64,000 nucleotides of DNA from Pseudomonas sp. Lineage in GTDB: Bacteria > Pseudomonadota > Gammaproteobacteria > Pseudomonadales > Pseudomonadaceae. The translations under genes were made by a program, and so were the position numbers. How positions within the stretch are numbered: the first letter of the stretch is position 1; every line of letters starts with the position of its first letter. Where the stretch lies: positions 1-64,000 of the forward strand of contig NZ_JAQGNX010000183.1 of assembly GCF_028293835.1 (NCBI RefSeq), given 5' to 3'. This document shows positions 1 to 8,206 of the stretch, in pieces. The notes beneath the pieces are model-generated. The model was given only the letters and a program-made list of their open reading frames with translations. It ran no database searches and was not told where the DNA came from.

Positions 1-355
1 GGTCGCCTTGGTCGTACGCAGTAGGCGAACGAGCATTTTACAGGTTCCCGGACGAATCGCGCGCAACCCTCAGGATCGTTAACAGGCCAGCTCACGACAA
101 ACTGTCTATGACAGCACGGCACGTCAATTTTAATCGTGGGATCGGCACACCTTTGGGCGTTCGGCTCTAACGTCAAAGTAATGAAAGCTAGCAGGTTTTT
201 ACCGCCCAGGTCGCGGTAAAGCGGTATCCATTTGCGCATCAGATTGGCGTTGATGCCGTCGCCCAGCGCAACGCTTGCTATGGGTGCACCAGGCTGCCAA
301 CATTTTGGACGACCTGGACTTTGAAGGATTTGGGACAGGAGTGTCGTTGTCGCAT
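1..355 (-). pseudogene. IS66-family accessory protein TnpA, frameshifted remnant
   Basis: Reading the minus strand from the ATG at 355 gives MRQRHSCPKSFKVQVVQ, the usual N-terminus of IS66-family TnpA (IS66 orf1). The frame then breaks at about 301-307 and the rest continues in another frame: PGAPIASVALGDGINANL, then a RKWIPLYR helix, then an IKIDVP strand and a VSWPVNDPEGCARFVRE tail. These are the helix-turn-helix and C-terminal signatures of the family. One missing base near 303-305 would explain the shift. The remnant runs off the left edge. No tnpB or tnpC is seen and no terminal inverted repeat could be defined. It is a dead insertion-sequence trace divergent from the GntR gene. Confidence 0.75.
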
Positions 356-462
356 GGCGATCCGCTTAATGGGCGAGAAGTGGTGTCCACCACCGCCCTA
401 AGCGTAGGGGGCAGGAAGGTGTGTTGGCCGGACAAGTTAAAACCAATAATCAAACCGGTGTC

Positions 463-490
463 AAATTGGTTTTCAAAATAAAACCAATTT
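463..490 (+). promoter_or_regulatory. Perfect palindrome over the GntR gene promoter
   Basis: AAATTGGTTTT (463-473) and AAAACCAATTT (480-490) are perfect 11-bp inverted arms with a 6-bp spacer. A further AAAACCAAT lies at 439-447. A possible -10 box TATACT is at 494-499, so the palindrome sits on the promoter. The ATTGGT/ACCAAT half-sites resemble those of FadR-subfamily regulators such as PdhR, but the spacing is wider. Autoregulation by the gene at 531 is an inference. Confidence 0.55.
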
Positions 491-530
491 CGTTTATACT
501 GCGCACCATCAGAAATATGGAACTCAGTCT

Positions 531-1208
531 ATGACCCACGCCCAAACATTTTCGAACCTGCAGGCGTATATCCGGGAAGAGGATTTCTCCCCCGGAGATC
601 GGTTGCCGCCGGAAAGGGATCTGGCGTTGCGCTTGGGGATCGCCCGAACAGCGCTACGTCGTCAGTTATCGCAGTTGGAAAACCAAGGCATATTGATCCG
701 CCAGGTCGGTCGAGGGACCTTCATCGCCTACGGCGCCAGCGCTGCGCTCTGCGCCGATACCCCGCTCATCTCACATATGGCCACGACTTATCCGGGCGAG
801 GTACTTGAGACCCGCCTGATATTGGAGCCTCAGATCGCTCGACTGGCGGCTCAACGTGCTAACGCCAGCGACATCGAATCTTTGCAGCAGGCGATTCAAA
901 AGGGACGCGATGCCGATTCTTACGAGACGTTCGAAAAATGGGACGCCACCTTTCACCGCGTGCTGGTGCAGGCCGCTCGTAACGGGCTACTGACCGCTCT
1001 CTATCAGAGCATTGACGCGGTACGCGCTGGTAAAATCTGGGGCCGATTGAAGGAGTCATCGTTGAGCCCTGAGAGCATGCAGGTTTACATTCGCGGGCAT
1101 GAAGCAATTGTCGAAGCCATTATCGACCGCGACTCGGCACGGGCTGAGCGGGAAATGCGCAGCCATATCAACGTAGCCACGTACAATCTTCTGGGGTCGT
1201 CTGGCTAA
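531..1208 (+). CDS. GntR-family regulator, FadR subfamily (FCD domain)
   Basis: This 225-residue regulator has an N-terminal winged helix-turn-helix at about residues 8-67, with the GntR signature LPPERDLALRLGIARTALRR and the wing GRGTF. It is followed by an all-helical FCD ligand domain. The FCD metal-site residues are visible: Asp and His in DATFHRVL, His in RGHEAIVEAI and His in MRSHI. FCD regulators usually sense small carboxylic acids. No obvious carboxylate catabolic gene sits beside it, so its target is unknown. The palindrome at 463-490 overlaps its promoter. Upstream lies the IS66 remnant; downstream is a peroxiredoxin-like gene with its own upstream gap. Confidence 0.85.
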   Translation: MTHAQTFSNLQAYIREEDFSPGDRLPPERDLALRLGIARTALRRQLSQLENQGILIRQVGRGTFIAYGASAALCADTPLISHMATTYPGEVLETRLILEPQIARLAAQRANASDIESLQQAIQKGRDADSYETFEKWDATFHRVLVQAARNGLLTALYQSIDAVRAGKIWGRLKESSLSPESMQVYIRGHEAIVEAIIDRDSARAEREMRSHINVATYNLLGSSG

Positions 1209-1365
1209 CGGTTGCGCTGATGTTGACGAGCGTCAGTTGTACCGCCGTTGACATTCCTGCAAAGAATAAATGCTATGCCCGTGGCCTCCCTACCGACGGC
1301 ACAGACGGCCTGTGATTATTACCTGGCAATTGAACTTACTTCATTCACTCATCCAGGTAACGATC

Positions 1366-2022
1366 ATGACTCTTCAAGCAAAGCTCGACGCATTCAAAGC
1401 CGACTTCGTAGGCGGCAAACCTCCTTACAACGCACCGCCTGAAGTTCACGTGGTGATGAAACGCGCTACCGAGGAGTTGATCGCCACCGGCCAAGCCGAG
1501 CGTGCTTTGAAAGTTGGCGACAAAGCTCCCGTTTTTACGTTGAACGATCCAGACGGCAACCCAGTGTCCTCTGCTGAACTGTTGACCAAAGGTCCACTGG
1601 TTGTAAGTTTCTACCGTGGCGTGTGGTGTCCATACTGCAACATGGAGCTGCAAGCGCTTGAAGAAGCCCTGCCTATGTTCGTTGCGCTGGGCGCCAGCCT
1701 GGTTGCGATCTCGCCGCAGATCAAAGCCAATAGCCGAAAATCGGTTCGTCAAAACCACCTGACTTTCCCGATCCTCAGCGACACCAGAAATGAGGTCGCC
1801 GCTGCATTCGGCCTGCGTTTTGAGCTGCCGGACTACCTGGTCGATTTGTACAAAGCGTTCGGTAACGACCTGCCAGCGTTCAATGATGACCCAAGCTGGA
1901 CCTTGCCAATGCCAGGCCGCTTCGTGATCGGTCAAGACGGCATCATCACTTACGCAGAAGTAAACCCGGATTACACCTCGCGTCCAGACCCTTCAGAGCT
2001 GTTGCCAGCGCTGCGTGGCTAA
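1366..2022 (+). CDS. Peroxiredoxin-like AhpC/TSA family protein
   Basis: This 218-residue cytosolic protein has a thioredoxin fold. The peroxidatic site lies in SFYRGVWCPYCNMEL, with Cys88 and Cys91 as a CPYC pair. The N-terminal ~50 residues form a helical extension seen in peroxiredoxin-like proteins that carry an AhpC/TSA domain. It probably reduces peroxides or disulfides; the physiological substrate is unclear. I chose the ATG at 1366 because AGGTAA lies just upstream and homologous proteins begin with MTLQAKLDAF-like sequence; the frame is open further upstream. A hairpin terminator follows directly, so it is likely monocistronic. Confidence 0.85.
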   Translation: MTLQAKLDAFKADFVGGKPPYNAPPEVHVVMKRATEELIATGQAERALKVGDKAPVFTLNDPDGNPVSSAELLTKGPLVVSFYRGVWCPYCNMELQALEEALPMFVALGASLVAISPQIKANSRKSVRQNHLTFPILSDTRNEVAAAFGLRFELPDYLVDLYKAFGNDLPAFNDDPSWTLPMPGRFVIGQDGIITYAEVNPDYTSRPDPSELLPALRG

Positions 2023-2035
2023 GGCCAGTCGGGTC

Positions 2036-2062
2036 AAGCCGCTGCGGCAGTAGCGGCTTTTT
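2036..2062 (+). terminator. Rho-independent terminator after the peroxiredoxin gene
   Basis: AAGCCGCT (2036-2043) pairs with AGCGGCTT (2052-2059), and the stem is followed directly by a run of T. It lies 14 bp after the peroxiredoxin stop codon and before the convergent LysR gene. Confidence 0.75.
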
Positions 2063-2080
2063 GGAAGCGCGTCAGTTAAT

Positions 2081-2983
2081 TCAGACGCCTGGAGATCCAT
2101 TTTTTGCTAGCAATAACTCTACATACGACACAAAAGCTCGGGCTTTGGCGCTAGCCATACGCCCGGTCGGAAAGACTGCCCACAAGTCCATACCTGGGAG
2201 CTGCCAGTCCTGGAGTACCTGTTGGACTTCGCCGCTAGCGAGTTCCGGTGCAAACATCCATTCTGAAGACAGCGTCAGACCAAGGTTCGTCAGCACCGCG
2301 ATGCGTACGCCTTCTGCCGCGGTGACGCGAACTCGTCCCGATACCGTTATCGACTGCTCGGCGCTGCCTTGTTTGAACAGCCAGTGGGTTCCCCCGCCAT
2401 TTTGCGAGTAGATCACCGCCTGGTGGTTCATCAACTCCACGGGTGACATTGGCTCCCCAAAGCGTTCGAAGTAGGCAGGCGTGCCCAAAACCATGCGACG
2501 ACATTCGGCGATTTTACGCGCTGTCAAACCTGAATCAGTCATTGTGCCCATTCGCAACGCAACATCTATTCCCTCTTCAACAAGGTTGACGTTGTGATCG
2601 TCCAGAACCACGTCGACGGCCAGGCCAGGGTGCATGTCCAGGAACTCGCCCAGGCGAGGGAGAATGTGCAGCCGAGCGAAGGTGACGGCTGCGCAGATAC
2701 GTAAAGTACCTGTGAGTCCGGTTCCCGCTCCACGGGCCGCAAGGTCTGCTTCGTTGGCTTCTTCGATGGCTCTTTTGGCCCGTTCAAAAAACGCTGCACC
2801 TGCCTCGGTTGGCGTGAGGCCACGGGTGGATCGCAGCAGGAGTCGTACAGCCAAGCGGTCTTCAAGCTGAGCGATGATTTTAGAAACCGCAGGCTGACCG
2901 ATCTTCAGGCGTCTGGCCGCCGCTGAGAACGACCCTGACTCTACTACATACACGAAGGTTTCCATCGCCGACAGCCGGTCCAT
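2081..2983 (-). CDS. LysR-family transcriptional regulator
   Basis: This 300-residue protein has the standard LysR layout: a winged helix-turn-helix in residues 1-60 (SFSAAARRLKIGQPAVSKII, then RLLLRSTRGLTPTEAG) and a type-2 periplasmic-binding-like effector domain from about residue 90. It is convergent with the peroxiredoxin gene and is followed upstream by another LysR gene on the same strand after a 115-bp gap. No divergent target gene is adjacent, so its regulon cannot be inferred. The HTH sequence is of the CrgA/AaeR-like type often found next to redox enzymes. Confidence 0.88.
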   Translation of the reverse strand: MDRLSAMETFVYVVESGSFSAAARRLKIGQPAVSKIIAQLEDRLAVRLLLRSTRGLTPTEAGAAFFERAKRAIEEANEADLAARGAGTGLTGTLRICAAVTFARLHILPRLGEFLDMHPGLAVDVVLDDHNVNLVEEGIDVALRMGTMTDSGLTARKIAECRRMVLGTPAYFERFGEPMSPVELMNHQAVIYSQNGGGTHWLFKQGSAEQSITVSGRVRVTAAEGVRIAVLTNLGLTLSSEWMFAPELASGEVQQVLQDWQLPGMDLWAVFPTGRMASAKARAFVSYVELLLAKNGSPGV

Positions 2984-3098
2984 CCTGTTCCTCCTCGGAA
3001 CGATTTATATCTCTGGTGGTTGGGTTGCCATTATTTTTACTCTGGGTGCACGATTGGTAAGGCGTCCTTAGGCAGATCGCCTTCGCAAACCGGCGGCA

Positions 3099-4025
3099 CT
3101 ACGTGCAATTCGCGGCCTTCAGCGCGCCATTGCTCTGTCCAACAAACCGCGCTATCAACCAGTCGGCCGCTGGCCCAGGCGGCGAGTCGGTGCGGTAAAT
3201 CACATCGAAATTGTATGGGCCGCTACGGTACTCAGGCAGGTCGAGCTGAACCAGACGACCGCTGGCGAGGTCTTCTTCGACCATGTGGGTCGGCATGTTG
3301 CCCCAGCCTATGCCCTCGCGCAGCAACATATGTTTTGCGCCCAGATCCGCCAGTCTCCACGTGCGAGGACTGACAACCGCGAACTCTTTATCCCGGGTCA
3401 GCGGTGAACGGTCCGACAACACGAGTTGTACATGCTCACGTGCAGCACCGGGTGGATTTGGGTTGCCCAGTGCCAGAGGATGGCCGGGAGCTGCGACCGG
3501 GATCAACTCAACTCCGCCAATGCCAATACGTTCGATGCCGCCAAAACCCATGTGCAAGGGGCCACTAACGCCCAAGGTCGAATCATGGTCGAGTACCAGT
3601 TGAGTCACCGCCCCCAAGGCCTCGATCCGTAAATGCAAGGACACGGTGGGAAACTCGCTGCGAAACGCTTTGAGCGCATCCACTACCCGGTAAGCTGGCA
3701 GCATCACGTCCAGCGCCAGATGCACTTCGGCCTCCAGTCCTTGCACCAGTCCCTTGACCTTGGCCCGCAACCCATCGATGCCATTGAACACTGTACGGGC
3801 TTCGATCAGTACCGTACGACCGGCCACAGTGAGCTGCGGCTTGCGCGTGGTCTTGCGGTCAAACAACTGCACGCCCAATTGCGATTCCAGGTTGGCAATT
3901 GAATAGCTGATCACCGACGTGGCGCGATACAGCTTGCGCGCAGCCCCCGCAAAACTGCCTGCTTCGACCACCGTCAGAAAAACCCGTAGTTGGTCAAGGG
4001 TCGGTGTGCCTGGGGCGGAACTCAT
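3099..4025 (-). CDS. LysR-family transcriptional regulator divergent from doxX
   Basis: This 308-residue regulator has an N-terminal HTH (SFAGAARKLYRATSVISYSI, then LFDRKTTRKPQLTVAGR) and a C-terminal effector-binding domain. It is transcribed away from the DoxX gene, with 188 bp between the two starts. That is the classic LysR arrangement and suggests control of doxX. The shared intergenic region is AT-rich, with AAATTTAGAATATAAAC-like sequence near 4096-4112 that could hold the promoters and binding sites. No ligand can be inferred. Confidence 0.88.
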   Translation of the reverse strand: MSSAPGTPTLDQLRVFLTVVEAGSFAGAARKLYRATSVISYSIANLESQLGVQLFDRKTTRKPQLTVAGRTVLIEARTVFNGIDGLRAKVKGLVQGLEAEVHLALDVMLPAYRVVDALKAFRSEFPTVSLHLRIEALGAVTQLVLDHDSTLGVSGPLHMGFGGIERIGIGGVELIPVAAPGHPLALGNPNPPGAAREHVQLVLSDRSPLTRDKEFAVVSPRTWRLADLGAKHMLLREGIGWGNMPTHMVEEDLASGRLVQLDLPEYRSGPYNFDVIYRTDSPPGPAADWLIARFVGQSNGALKAANCT

Positions 4026-4213
4026 GCTTGTTCCTTAAACGTGGTTTCTTCGAACGTAGGCGCCACTCTACCTCGATCAAAACCCTATGTTCCAAAATTT
4101 AGAATATAAACGTCGAAATTAACCGGCTATTGCGATTAGTTATGGAGTGCCAGAATCCGCCCCATCGCAGCAAGCCATGCCGGTTGTGCTGACTCAATCA
4201 GGTGATAAAACTC

Positions 4214-4648
4214 ATGTCGCAATCCGCCGTTACTACCTCGAACTCGACTGGTTTCGATGCATCCACTACCCAAGCCAGTGTGGCGTTGGTAGGGCGGATC
4301 TTCCTCGCCGCCATCTTTCTGCTCTCGGGCTTCTCGAAAATTACCGCCCCAGCGATGATGATCGGATACATCCAGTCGGTCGGCTTGCCGCTGCCAGCGG
4401 TGGCACTGGGTCTGGCGATTCTGGTTGAAGTGGGTGGCGGCATTGCGCTGGTCCTTGGTTACCGCACCAAAGTTGTCGCAACCATCATGGCCCTGTTCAC
4501 TCTGGCTACTGCGTTTGCCTTCCACAACAACCTGGCTGACCAGAACCAATTCATTCATTTCTTCAAGAACATCGCCATGACCGGTGGCTTGCTGCAAGTA
4601 ATCGCCTTCGGTGCTGGCCGTTTTAGCTTGGACGGTCGTCGCGGTTGA
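4214..4648 (+). CDS. DoxX-family integral membrane protein
   Basis: This protein of about 144 residues has four predicted membrane segments. It carries the DoxX signature LVGRIFLAAIFLLSGFSKI near residue 26 and later hydrophobic stretches (LGLAILVEVGGGIALVLGY, VATIMALFTLATAFAF). DoxX-like proteins are linked to thiol and oxidative stress or quinone-dependent oxidation, but the role here is not known. A GTG at 4202 is in frame, but I chose the ATG at 4214 because AGGTGA at 4200-4205 is ideally spaced for it. It is divergent from a LysR gene and followed by a strong terminator. Confidence 0.85.
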   Translation: MSQSAVTTSNSTGFDASTTQASVALVGRIFLAAIFLLSGFSKITAPAMMIGYIQSVGLPLPAVALGLAILVEVGGGIALVLGYRTKVVATIMALFTLATAFAFHNNLADQNQFIHFFKNIAMTGGLLQVIAFGAGRFSLDGRRG

Positions 4649-4679
4649 TCGAGTGATGTGCCTCTCTGGATACGATACA

Positions 4680-4722
4680 AACGACAAGGCCGACGTAGTG
4701 ATACGTTGGCCTTGTCGTTTTT
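4680..4722 (+). terminator. Strong Rho-independent terminator after doxX
   Basis: AACGACAAGGCC (4680-4691) and GGCCTTGTCGTT (4708-4719) form a perfect 12-bp stem followed by a T-run. It ends the single-gene doxX transcript. Confidence 0.85.
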
Positions 4723-4897
4723 CTGCTGCCTTCAAGTTGCATAGATCATCAGTTGGGACGGGGGTTGCGTCGGAGACGACCATTTGTCCAGGCAAGCATC
4801 ATTGCGCTGAATTTTTTGAAACTCATCAAATCATTATTTTACGTTTGCAATAAAGACGCTATTTATCCGCGCACCGTACAGGTTGAAAACCATCGGC

Positions 4898-5923
4898 ATG
4901 ACTCACTCTCGAATTGGCTTTGCGTGCCAGTACCGCCATTCTTTCCGCGACCTTTCAATTGGTGAGTTGAAGCTGATCGAAAGCGCATTCAATCCTCGTA
5001 CTACCACGTTACGCTGGATGGAAGGTGTGGCCCCGCAGTTGGCTCGGGACAAGCTGGTCGAAGTCGTCACACACAATCTTGAGGCTCAGCTGCGCTTGAT
5101 TGCGTATGTTGCCGAGCTACCACCCACATTACGTATGCTGCGGCTTAGCAGCGATTTATTGCCGTTCTATAGCCACTCGAAGGTAAGCGCGTTTTACCAG
5201 GAGCCTAATATTCAAAGTTGGTTAGGTGAGCGCTTTTGCGCCATCGGCACGCTGGCGCGGGGGGCTGATATTCGCTTGTCATTTCATCCAGGGCAATATT
5301 GCGTGTTGGGTTCAGACAAGCCTACGGTGGTTGAAAACAGTATTGCCGAATTTGAATACCACGCCGACATGATTCGAATGATGGGCTACGGCGCCCGTTT
5401 TCAGGATTTCAAATGCAATGTGCATATAGCGGGTCGGCTGGGCGGGGAGGGTATCCGGTCAATCTGGCCGCGGTTATCCTCGGTATCGCATAACTGCATC
5501 ACGTTTGAAAATGAGGAAAAGATTTACGGCGTCGACGCTTGTCTGCAACTCTCTGACTTGGCGCCGGTTGTACTGGATGTCCATCACTGCTGGATCAACG
5601 AGGAAGATTACATTGCACCTGATGACCCGCGCGTGCAGCGAATCATCGAAAGTTGGCGAGGGGTTCGGCCAACCATGCACTACTCACAGCCACAGGAGCG
5701 TCTGCAGCAATTAGGTTTTAGTGCCGACCAGAAATTAGAAATGAATAGGCTGCTTGGTTTGATGCCCAAACGAGATTTATACGGTCACAGCGCACAAATG
5801 TGGAATCGTTGGACCAACGAATACGTGCTGAAGTTTTTGGACCGCTTCGACGTCATGATTGAAGCGAAGGATAAGAACCTGGCCGCATGGGCTTTCTACG
5901 ACGAGTTTGTCGCTAGCCGTTAG
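4898..5923 (+). CDS. uvsE: UV damage endonuclease UvsE/UVDE
   Basis: This ~341-residue protein matches UV DNA damage endonuclease, a metal-dependent TIM-barrel enzyme. It nicks DNA 5' to cyclobutane dimers and other lesions as an alternative to nucleotide excision repair. Family signatures seen are RIGFACQYR at the N-terminus, NPRTTTLRWM, RLSSDLLPFYSH, the metal-site segment LSFHPGQYCVL, the FENEEK acidic motif, LDVHHCWIN and PTMHYSQP. The frame opens with a TTG at 4883; I prefer the ATG at 4898 because family members start close to the RIGFA strand, though the Shine-Dalgarno is weak. It appears monocistronic. UvsE is patchy in bacteria. Confidence 0.88.
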   Translation: MTHSRIGFACQYRHSFRDLSIGELKLIESAFNPRTTTLRWMEGVAPQLARDKLVEVVTHNLEAQLRLIAYVAELPPTLRMLRLSSDLLPFYSHSKVSAFYQEPNIQSWLGERFCAIGTLARGADIRLSFHPGQYCVLGSDKPTVVENSIAEFEYHADMIRMMGYGARFQDFKCNVHIAGRLGGEGIRSIWPRLSSVSHNCITFENEEKIYGVDACLQLSDLAPVVLDVHHCWINEEDYIAPDDPRVQRIIESWRGVRPTMHYSQPQERLQQLGFSADQKLEMNRLLGLMPKRDLYGHSAQMWNRWTNEYVLKFLDRFDVMIEAKDKNLAAWAFYDEFVASR

Positions 5924-6035
5924 TCTCCTGAATGTCCAGGATGGCCGGGGCAGCAGCACCGCAATGCTGACGTCTTTTGCCTCGGCCCTGGCGACAAGCC
6001 TGCGCGACACCTCTTCTGCAGTTTAGCCTCTCAAA

Positions 6036-6326
6036 TCATAGGCTTTTAAACGCCTCGAATTCAGGCTGGGTCAGCGCGATGTTGATCTCGCTGATCTGAT
6101 ACTCCCCAATGTCTTGCAACAGGTAAGGGTCTTCAGCCAAAAGCTCCCGCAGGTGCTTTTTCTCGATGCTCCTGACAACAATCATGCCGCCCAAACCACT
6201 GGTCTTGGCGCCCGCCATGAGGAAAATTCCCTCATCCAGGTACTTCTTTACCCATGCGCCGTGAAGGGGGCTAACGGGTGCAGCTTCGGCGGGCGTTTTA
6301 GTGAAACTGAAGTTCAAAAAATACAT
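6036..6326 (-). CDS. YciI-family protein
   Basis: This 96-residue ferredoxin-fold protein belongs to the YciI family. It starts with a YFLNFSFTKTP strand, followed by HGAWVKKYLDEGIFLMAGAK, which holds the conserved His of the family, and ends with an acidic helix. YciI proteins are suggested to act as small dehydrochlorinase-like or accessory enzymes, mostly of unknown function. It lies 51 bp downstream of the SDR gene on the same strand and may be co-transcribed with it. No closer function can be drawn from the sequence. Confidence 0.85.
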   Translation of the reverse strand: MYFLNFSFTKTPAEAAPVSPLHGAWVKKYLDEGIFLMAGAKTSGLGGMIVVRSIEKKHLRELLAEDPYLLQDIGEYQISEINIALTQPEFEAFKSL

Positions 6327-6377
6327 AAAGTGTTCTCGCTAGATGAGGTTCAGAAACAGACGGGTCGGGTCAGAGGG

Positions 6378-7127
6378 TCACACCTGAGCCATGCCACCGT
6401 CAACGCACAAGTCGATGCCGGCTACGAAGCTGCTTTCGTCGGAGGCCAGGAACAGTGCCGCCGAGGCCAATTCATCCGGGCGACCCAAACGACCCAGCGG
6501 AATGGCCTGAGCGAACCTGGCTTTCAACTGATCAGCTTCGGCCCGGGTGCTGGCCTGGCTTTCCATGATCGGGGTATCGACGGGGCCAGGGCTAAGCGTA
6601 TTGACGCGAATGCCGCGATCTTTGAGTTCCAGGGTCCAGGTGCGGGCGAATGAACGTACGGCGGCTTTGGTCGCGCTGTAGGTGCTGTAACCGGGAATGC
6701 CTTTGGTTGAGGCGATTGACGCAGTCAAGATGATCGACCCACCGTTGCGCATCAGCGGAAGGGCTTTCTGTACGGTAAACAACAGGCCTTTGACATTAAC
6801 GTCGAAAGTCTTGTCGTAGTGTTCAGCGCTGATCTCGTCGATGCCTATGGAGTCGACGATGCCGGAGTTGGCGAACAGTATGTCAATGGCGCCTTTTTCG
6901 GTTTGTACCACCGCATACAGCCGGTCCAAATCTTCTTGACTGGACACATCACCCTGAACCGCTGTGACGTTTTGACCAATGAGGGCTACCGCTTTGTCCA
7001 GTTCTGCCTGGCGACGGCCAGTGATAAAGACGTATGCGCCTTCGTTCACGAAACGTTGAGCGGTTGCGAGGCCAATGCCGCTGCTACCACCGGTGATGAC
7101 TGCAATTTTGCCTTTAAGCCGGTTCAT
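6378..7127 (-). CDS. SDR-family NAD(P)-dependent oxidoreductase
   Basis: This 249-residue short-chain dehydrogenase has the nucleotide-binding TGGSSGIG motif near residue 12, NSG in place of NNAG near residue 85, the catalytic Ser plus YSATK motif (Tyr and Lys) near residue 150, and the classic end LCVDGGMAQV. The frame is open to 7253, but the ATG at 7127 begins exactly at the conserved MNRLKGKIAVITGG strand, so the upstream 42 residues are discounted. It sits upstream of yciI on the same strand. A perfect 7-bp inverted repeat lies 115-130 bp upstream. Substrate unknown. Confidence 0.88.
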   Translation of the reverse strand: MNRLKGKIAVITGGSSGIGLATAQRFVNEGAYVFITGRRQAELDKAVALIGQNVTAVQGDVSSQEDLDRLYAVVQTEKGAIDILFANSGIVDSIGIDEISAEHYDKTFDVNVKGLLFTVQKALPLMRNGGSIILTASIASTKGIPGYSTYSATKAAVRSFARTWTLELKDRGIRVNTLSPGPVDTPIMESQASTRAEADQLKARFAQAIPLGRLGRPDELASAALFLASDESSFVAGIDLCVDGGMAQV

Positions 7128-7240
7128 GAAGAGTACTCTCGGAAGGATGCGAAGGAGGGCAGGCGGTGTGTTGAGTCGCTTGCCCCTTGGTGAGGCCTGA
7201 GAGTGTCCCCTCCGTCGCAGATGCCGAGAACGCCGGTCGC

Positions 7241-7259
7241 AGGCATAAAACATATGCCT
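7241..7259. promoter_or_regulatory. Perfect inverted repeat in the 310-bp gap before the SDR gene
   Basis: AGGCATA (7241-7247) and TATGCCT (7253-7259) are perfect arms with 5 bp between them, in the 310-bp gap (7128-7437) between the SDR gene and the small gene at 7438. It looks like a dimeric regulator site. No regulator gene is adjacent and nothing else recognisable was seen in this gap. Confidence 0.35.
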
Positions 7260-7437
7260 GTCTAGAATAAAGGGCCGATTGAACTCGGTTTTTGCATAAC
7301 GGCCAATGAAGAGAAGCCGCTCTAGGTCAAGGCGCTTAGTCGATATTCGGGGGGAGCAAATGGTAGCGGCGAAAAAAAGGAATTTTTGCTCGCCGTAGGA
7401 ATCATTTGTTGATCGCTAACAACGTACGGACTGACCT

Positions 7438-7662
7438 ATGGCCCAGCACGCACACTATCGAATTGATTACCTGCTAAACGGTAGCTACAAGACGTTTTAC
7501 ATTAGTGCCCCGCACATGGACAAAGCCGAGGCGTGGCATTGGGCGACGGTAGATGCGGGTATCGCCCAGATCCCCAAATACCGCTCAGACCAAGTACCCA
7601 AGCTCAGCGTGCCCCAAGCCGAACTTCGCGGGATAGCCAGTGTTGAATGGTCGAAGAGGTAG
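7438..7662 (+). CDS. Small conserved protein, first of a tandem pair (DUF6555-like)
   Basis: This 74-residue protein has the pattern YRIDYLLNGSYKTFYI, then MDKAEAWHWATVDAGIAQIP, then a closing strand GIASVEW. It resembles small Pseudomonas proteins that I recall as DUF6555; that name is from memory and unverified. There is no signal peptide or membrane segment. The next gene encodes a clear paralog with the same three blocks, 49 bp downstream. Function unknown. The Shine-Dalgarno is weak, so the start is not certain. Confidence 0.7.
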   Translation: MAQHAHYRIDYLLNGSYKTFYISAPHMDKAEAWHWATVDAGIAQIPKYRSDQVPKLSVPQAELRGIASVEWSKR

Positions 7663-7711
7663 TATAACGGTGACCTCATCACCAACACTGAATGACGATT
7701 CGGAGCTGGCA

Positions 7712-7969
7712 ATGGACGGCTTGAAGGTTTACGAAATTCACTACCTGCATCATGGGGTGAAGAAAGTTATTCTTCATCACGCTGAGCAGATGACGGATTT
7801 CGATGCGTGGATCCTGGCTGCAATCGAATGCGGACTGCCGCAGCAGATACTTCCGGTCGCTCGTTTTCTAACGGTGGCAATCACAACGGCAGAGGGTCAG
7901 GGCATTACCAAAGTTCGCTGGAATATTTGTCCCCGCTCTGGCGGATTGGACCGTCAGCTTAAGTGCTGA
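7712..7969 (+). CDS. Small conserved protein, second of a tandem pair
   Basis: This protein of about 85 residues is paralogous to the one at 7438: YEIHYLHHGVKKVILHHAE matches the opening strands, DFDAWILAAIECGLPQ matches the AWHWATVDAGI block, and GITKVRW matches the closing strand. The central Trp-rich helix has diverged. The frame is open upstream to 7640, overlapping the first gene, but the ATG at 7712 aligns with the paralog's N-terminus and has GGAGC upstream. A hairpin terminator follows, so the two genes probably share one transcript. Function unknown. Confidence 0.65.
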   Translation: MDGLKVYEIHYLHHGVKKVILHHAEQMTDFDAWILAAIECGLPQQILPVARFLTVAITTAEGQGITKVRWNICPRSGGLDRQLKC

Positions 7970-7985
7970 CAGCGGCGCGGGCATC

Positions 7986-8022
7986 AAAATGGGGAGACTT
8001 CTTAACAGAGGCTCCCCGTTTT
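7986..8022 (+). terminator. Rho-independent terminator after the small gene pair
   Basis: AAAATGGGGAG (7986-7996) pairs with CTCCCCGTTTT (8012-8022) with one G-T wobble, and the 3' arm ends in a T-run. It lies 17 bp after the second small gene. Confidence 0.7.
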
Positions 8023-8206
8023 CAGTTCTGGCGTTTAATATACGTGTGGCATTGCGATAACGTCGGCGGCCGTTTTATTGCGTGAATCGCCGTAATGCCT
8101 GAAAAATGCTTTTGTTTTCTTTGCACAGGCCGATACAGATATAGATTCACTTGTTGGCATGGTTACCCTGACAGGCTTGGCGTACTGCACCTATCGATTG
8201 GTCGCC

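Noticed and set aside
6114..6653. 179-codon plus-strand frame over yciI and the SDR gene
   Set aside because: It crosses two real minus-strand genes and shows no domain or ribosome site.
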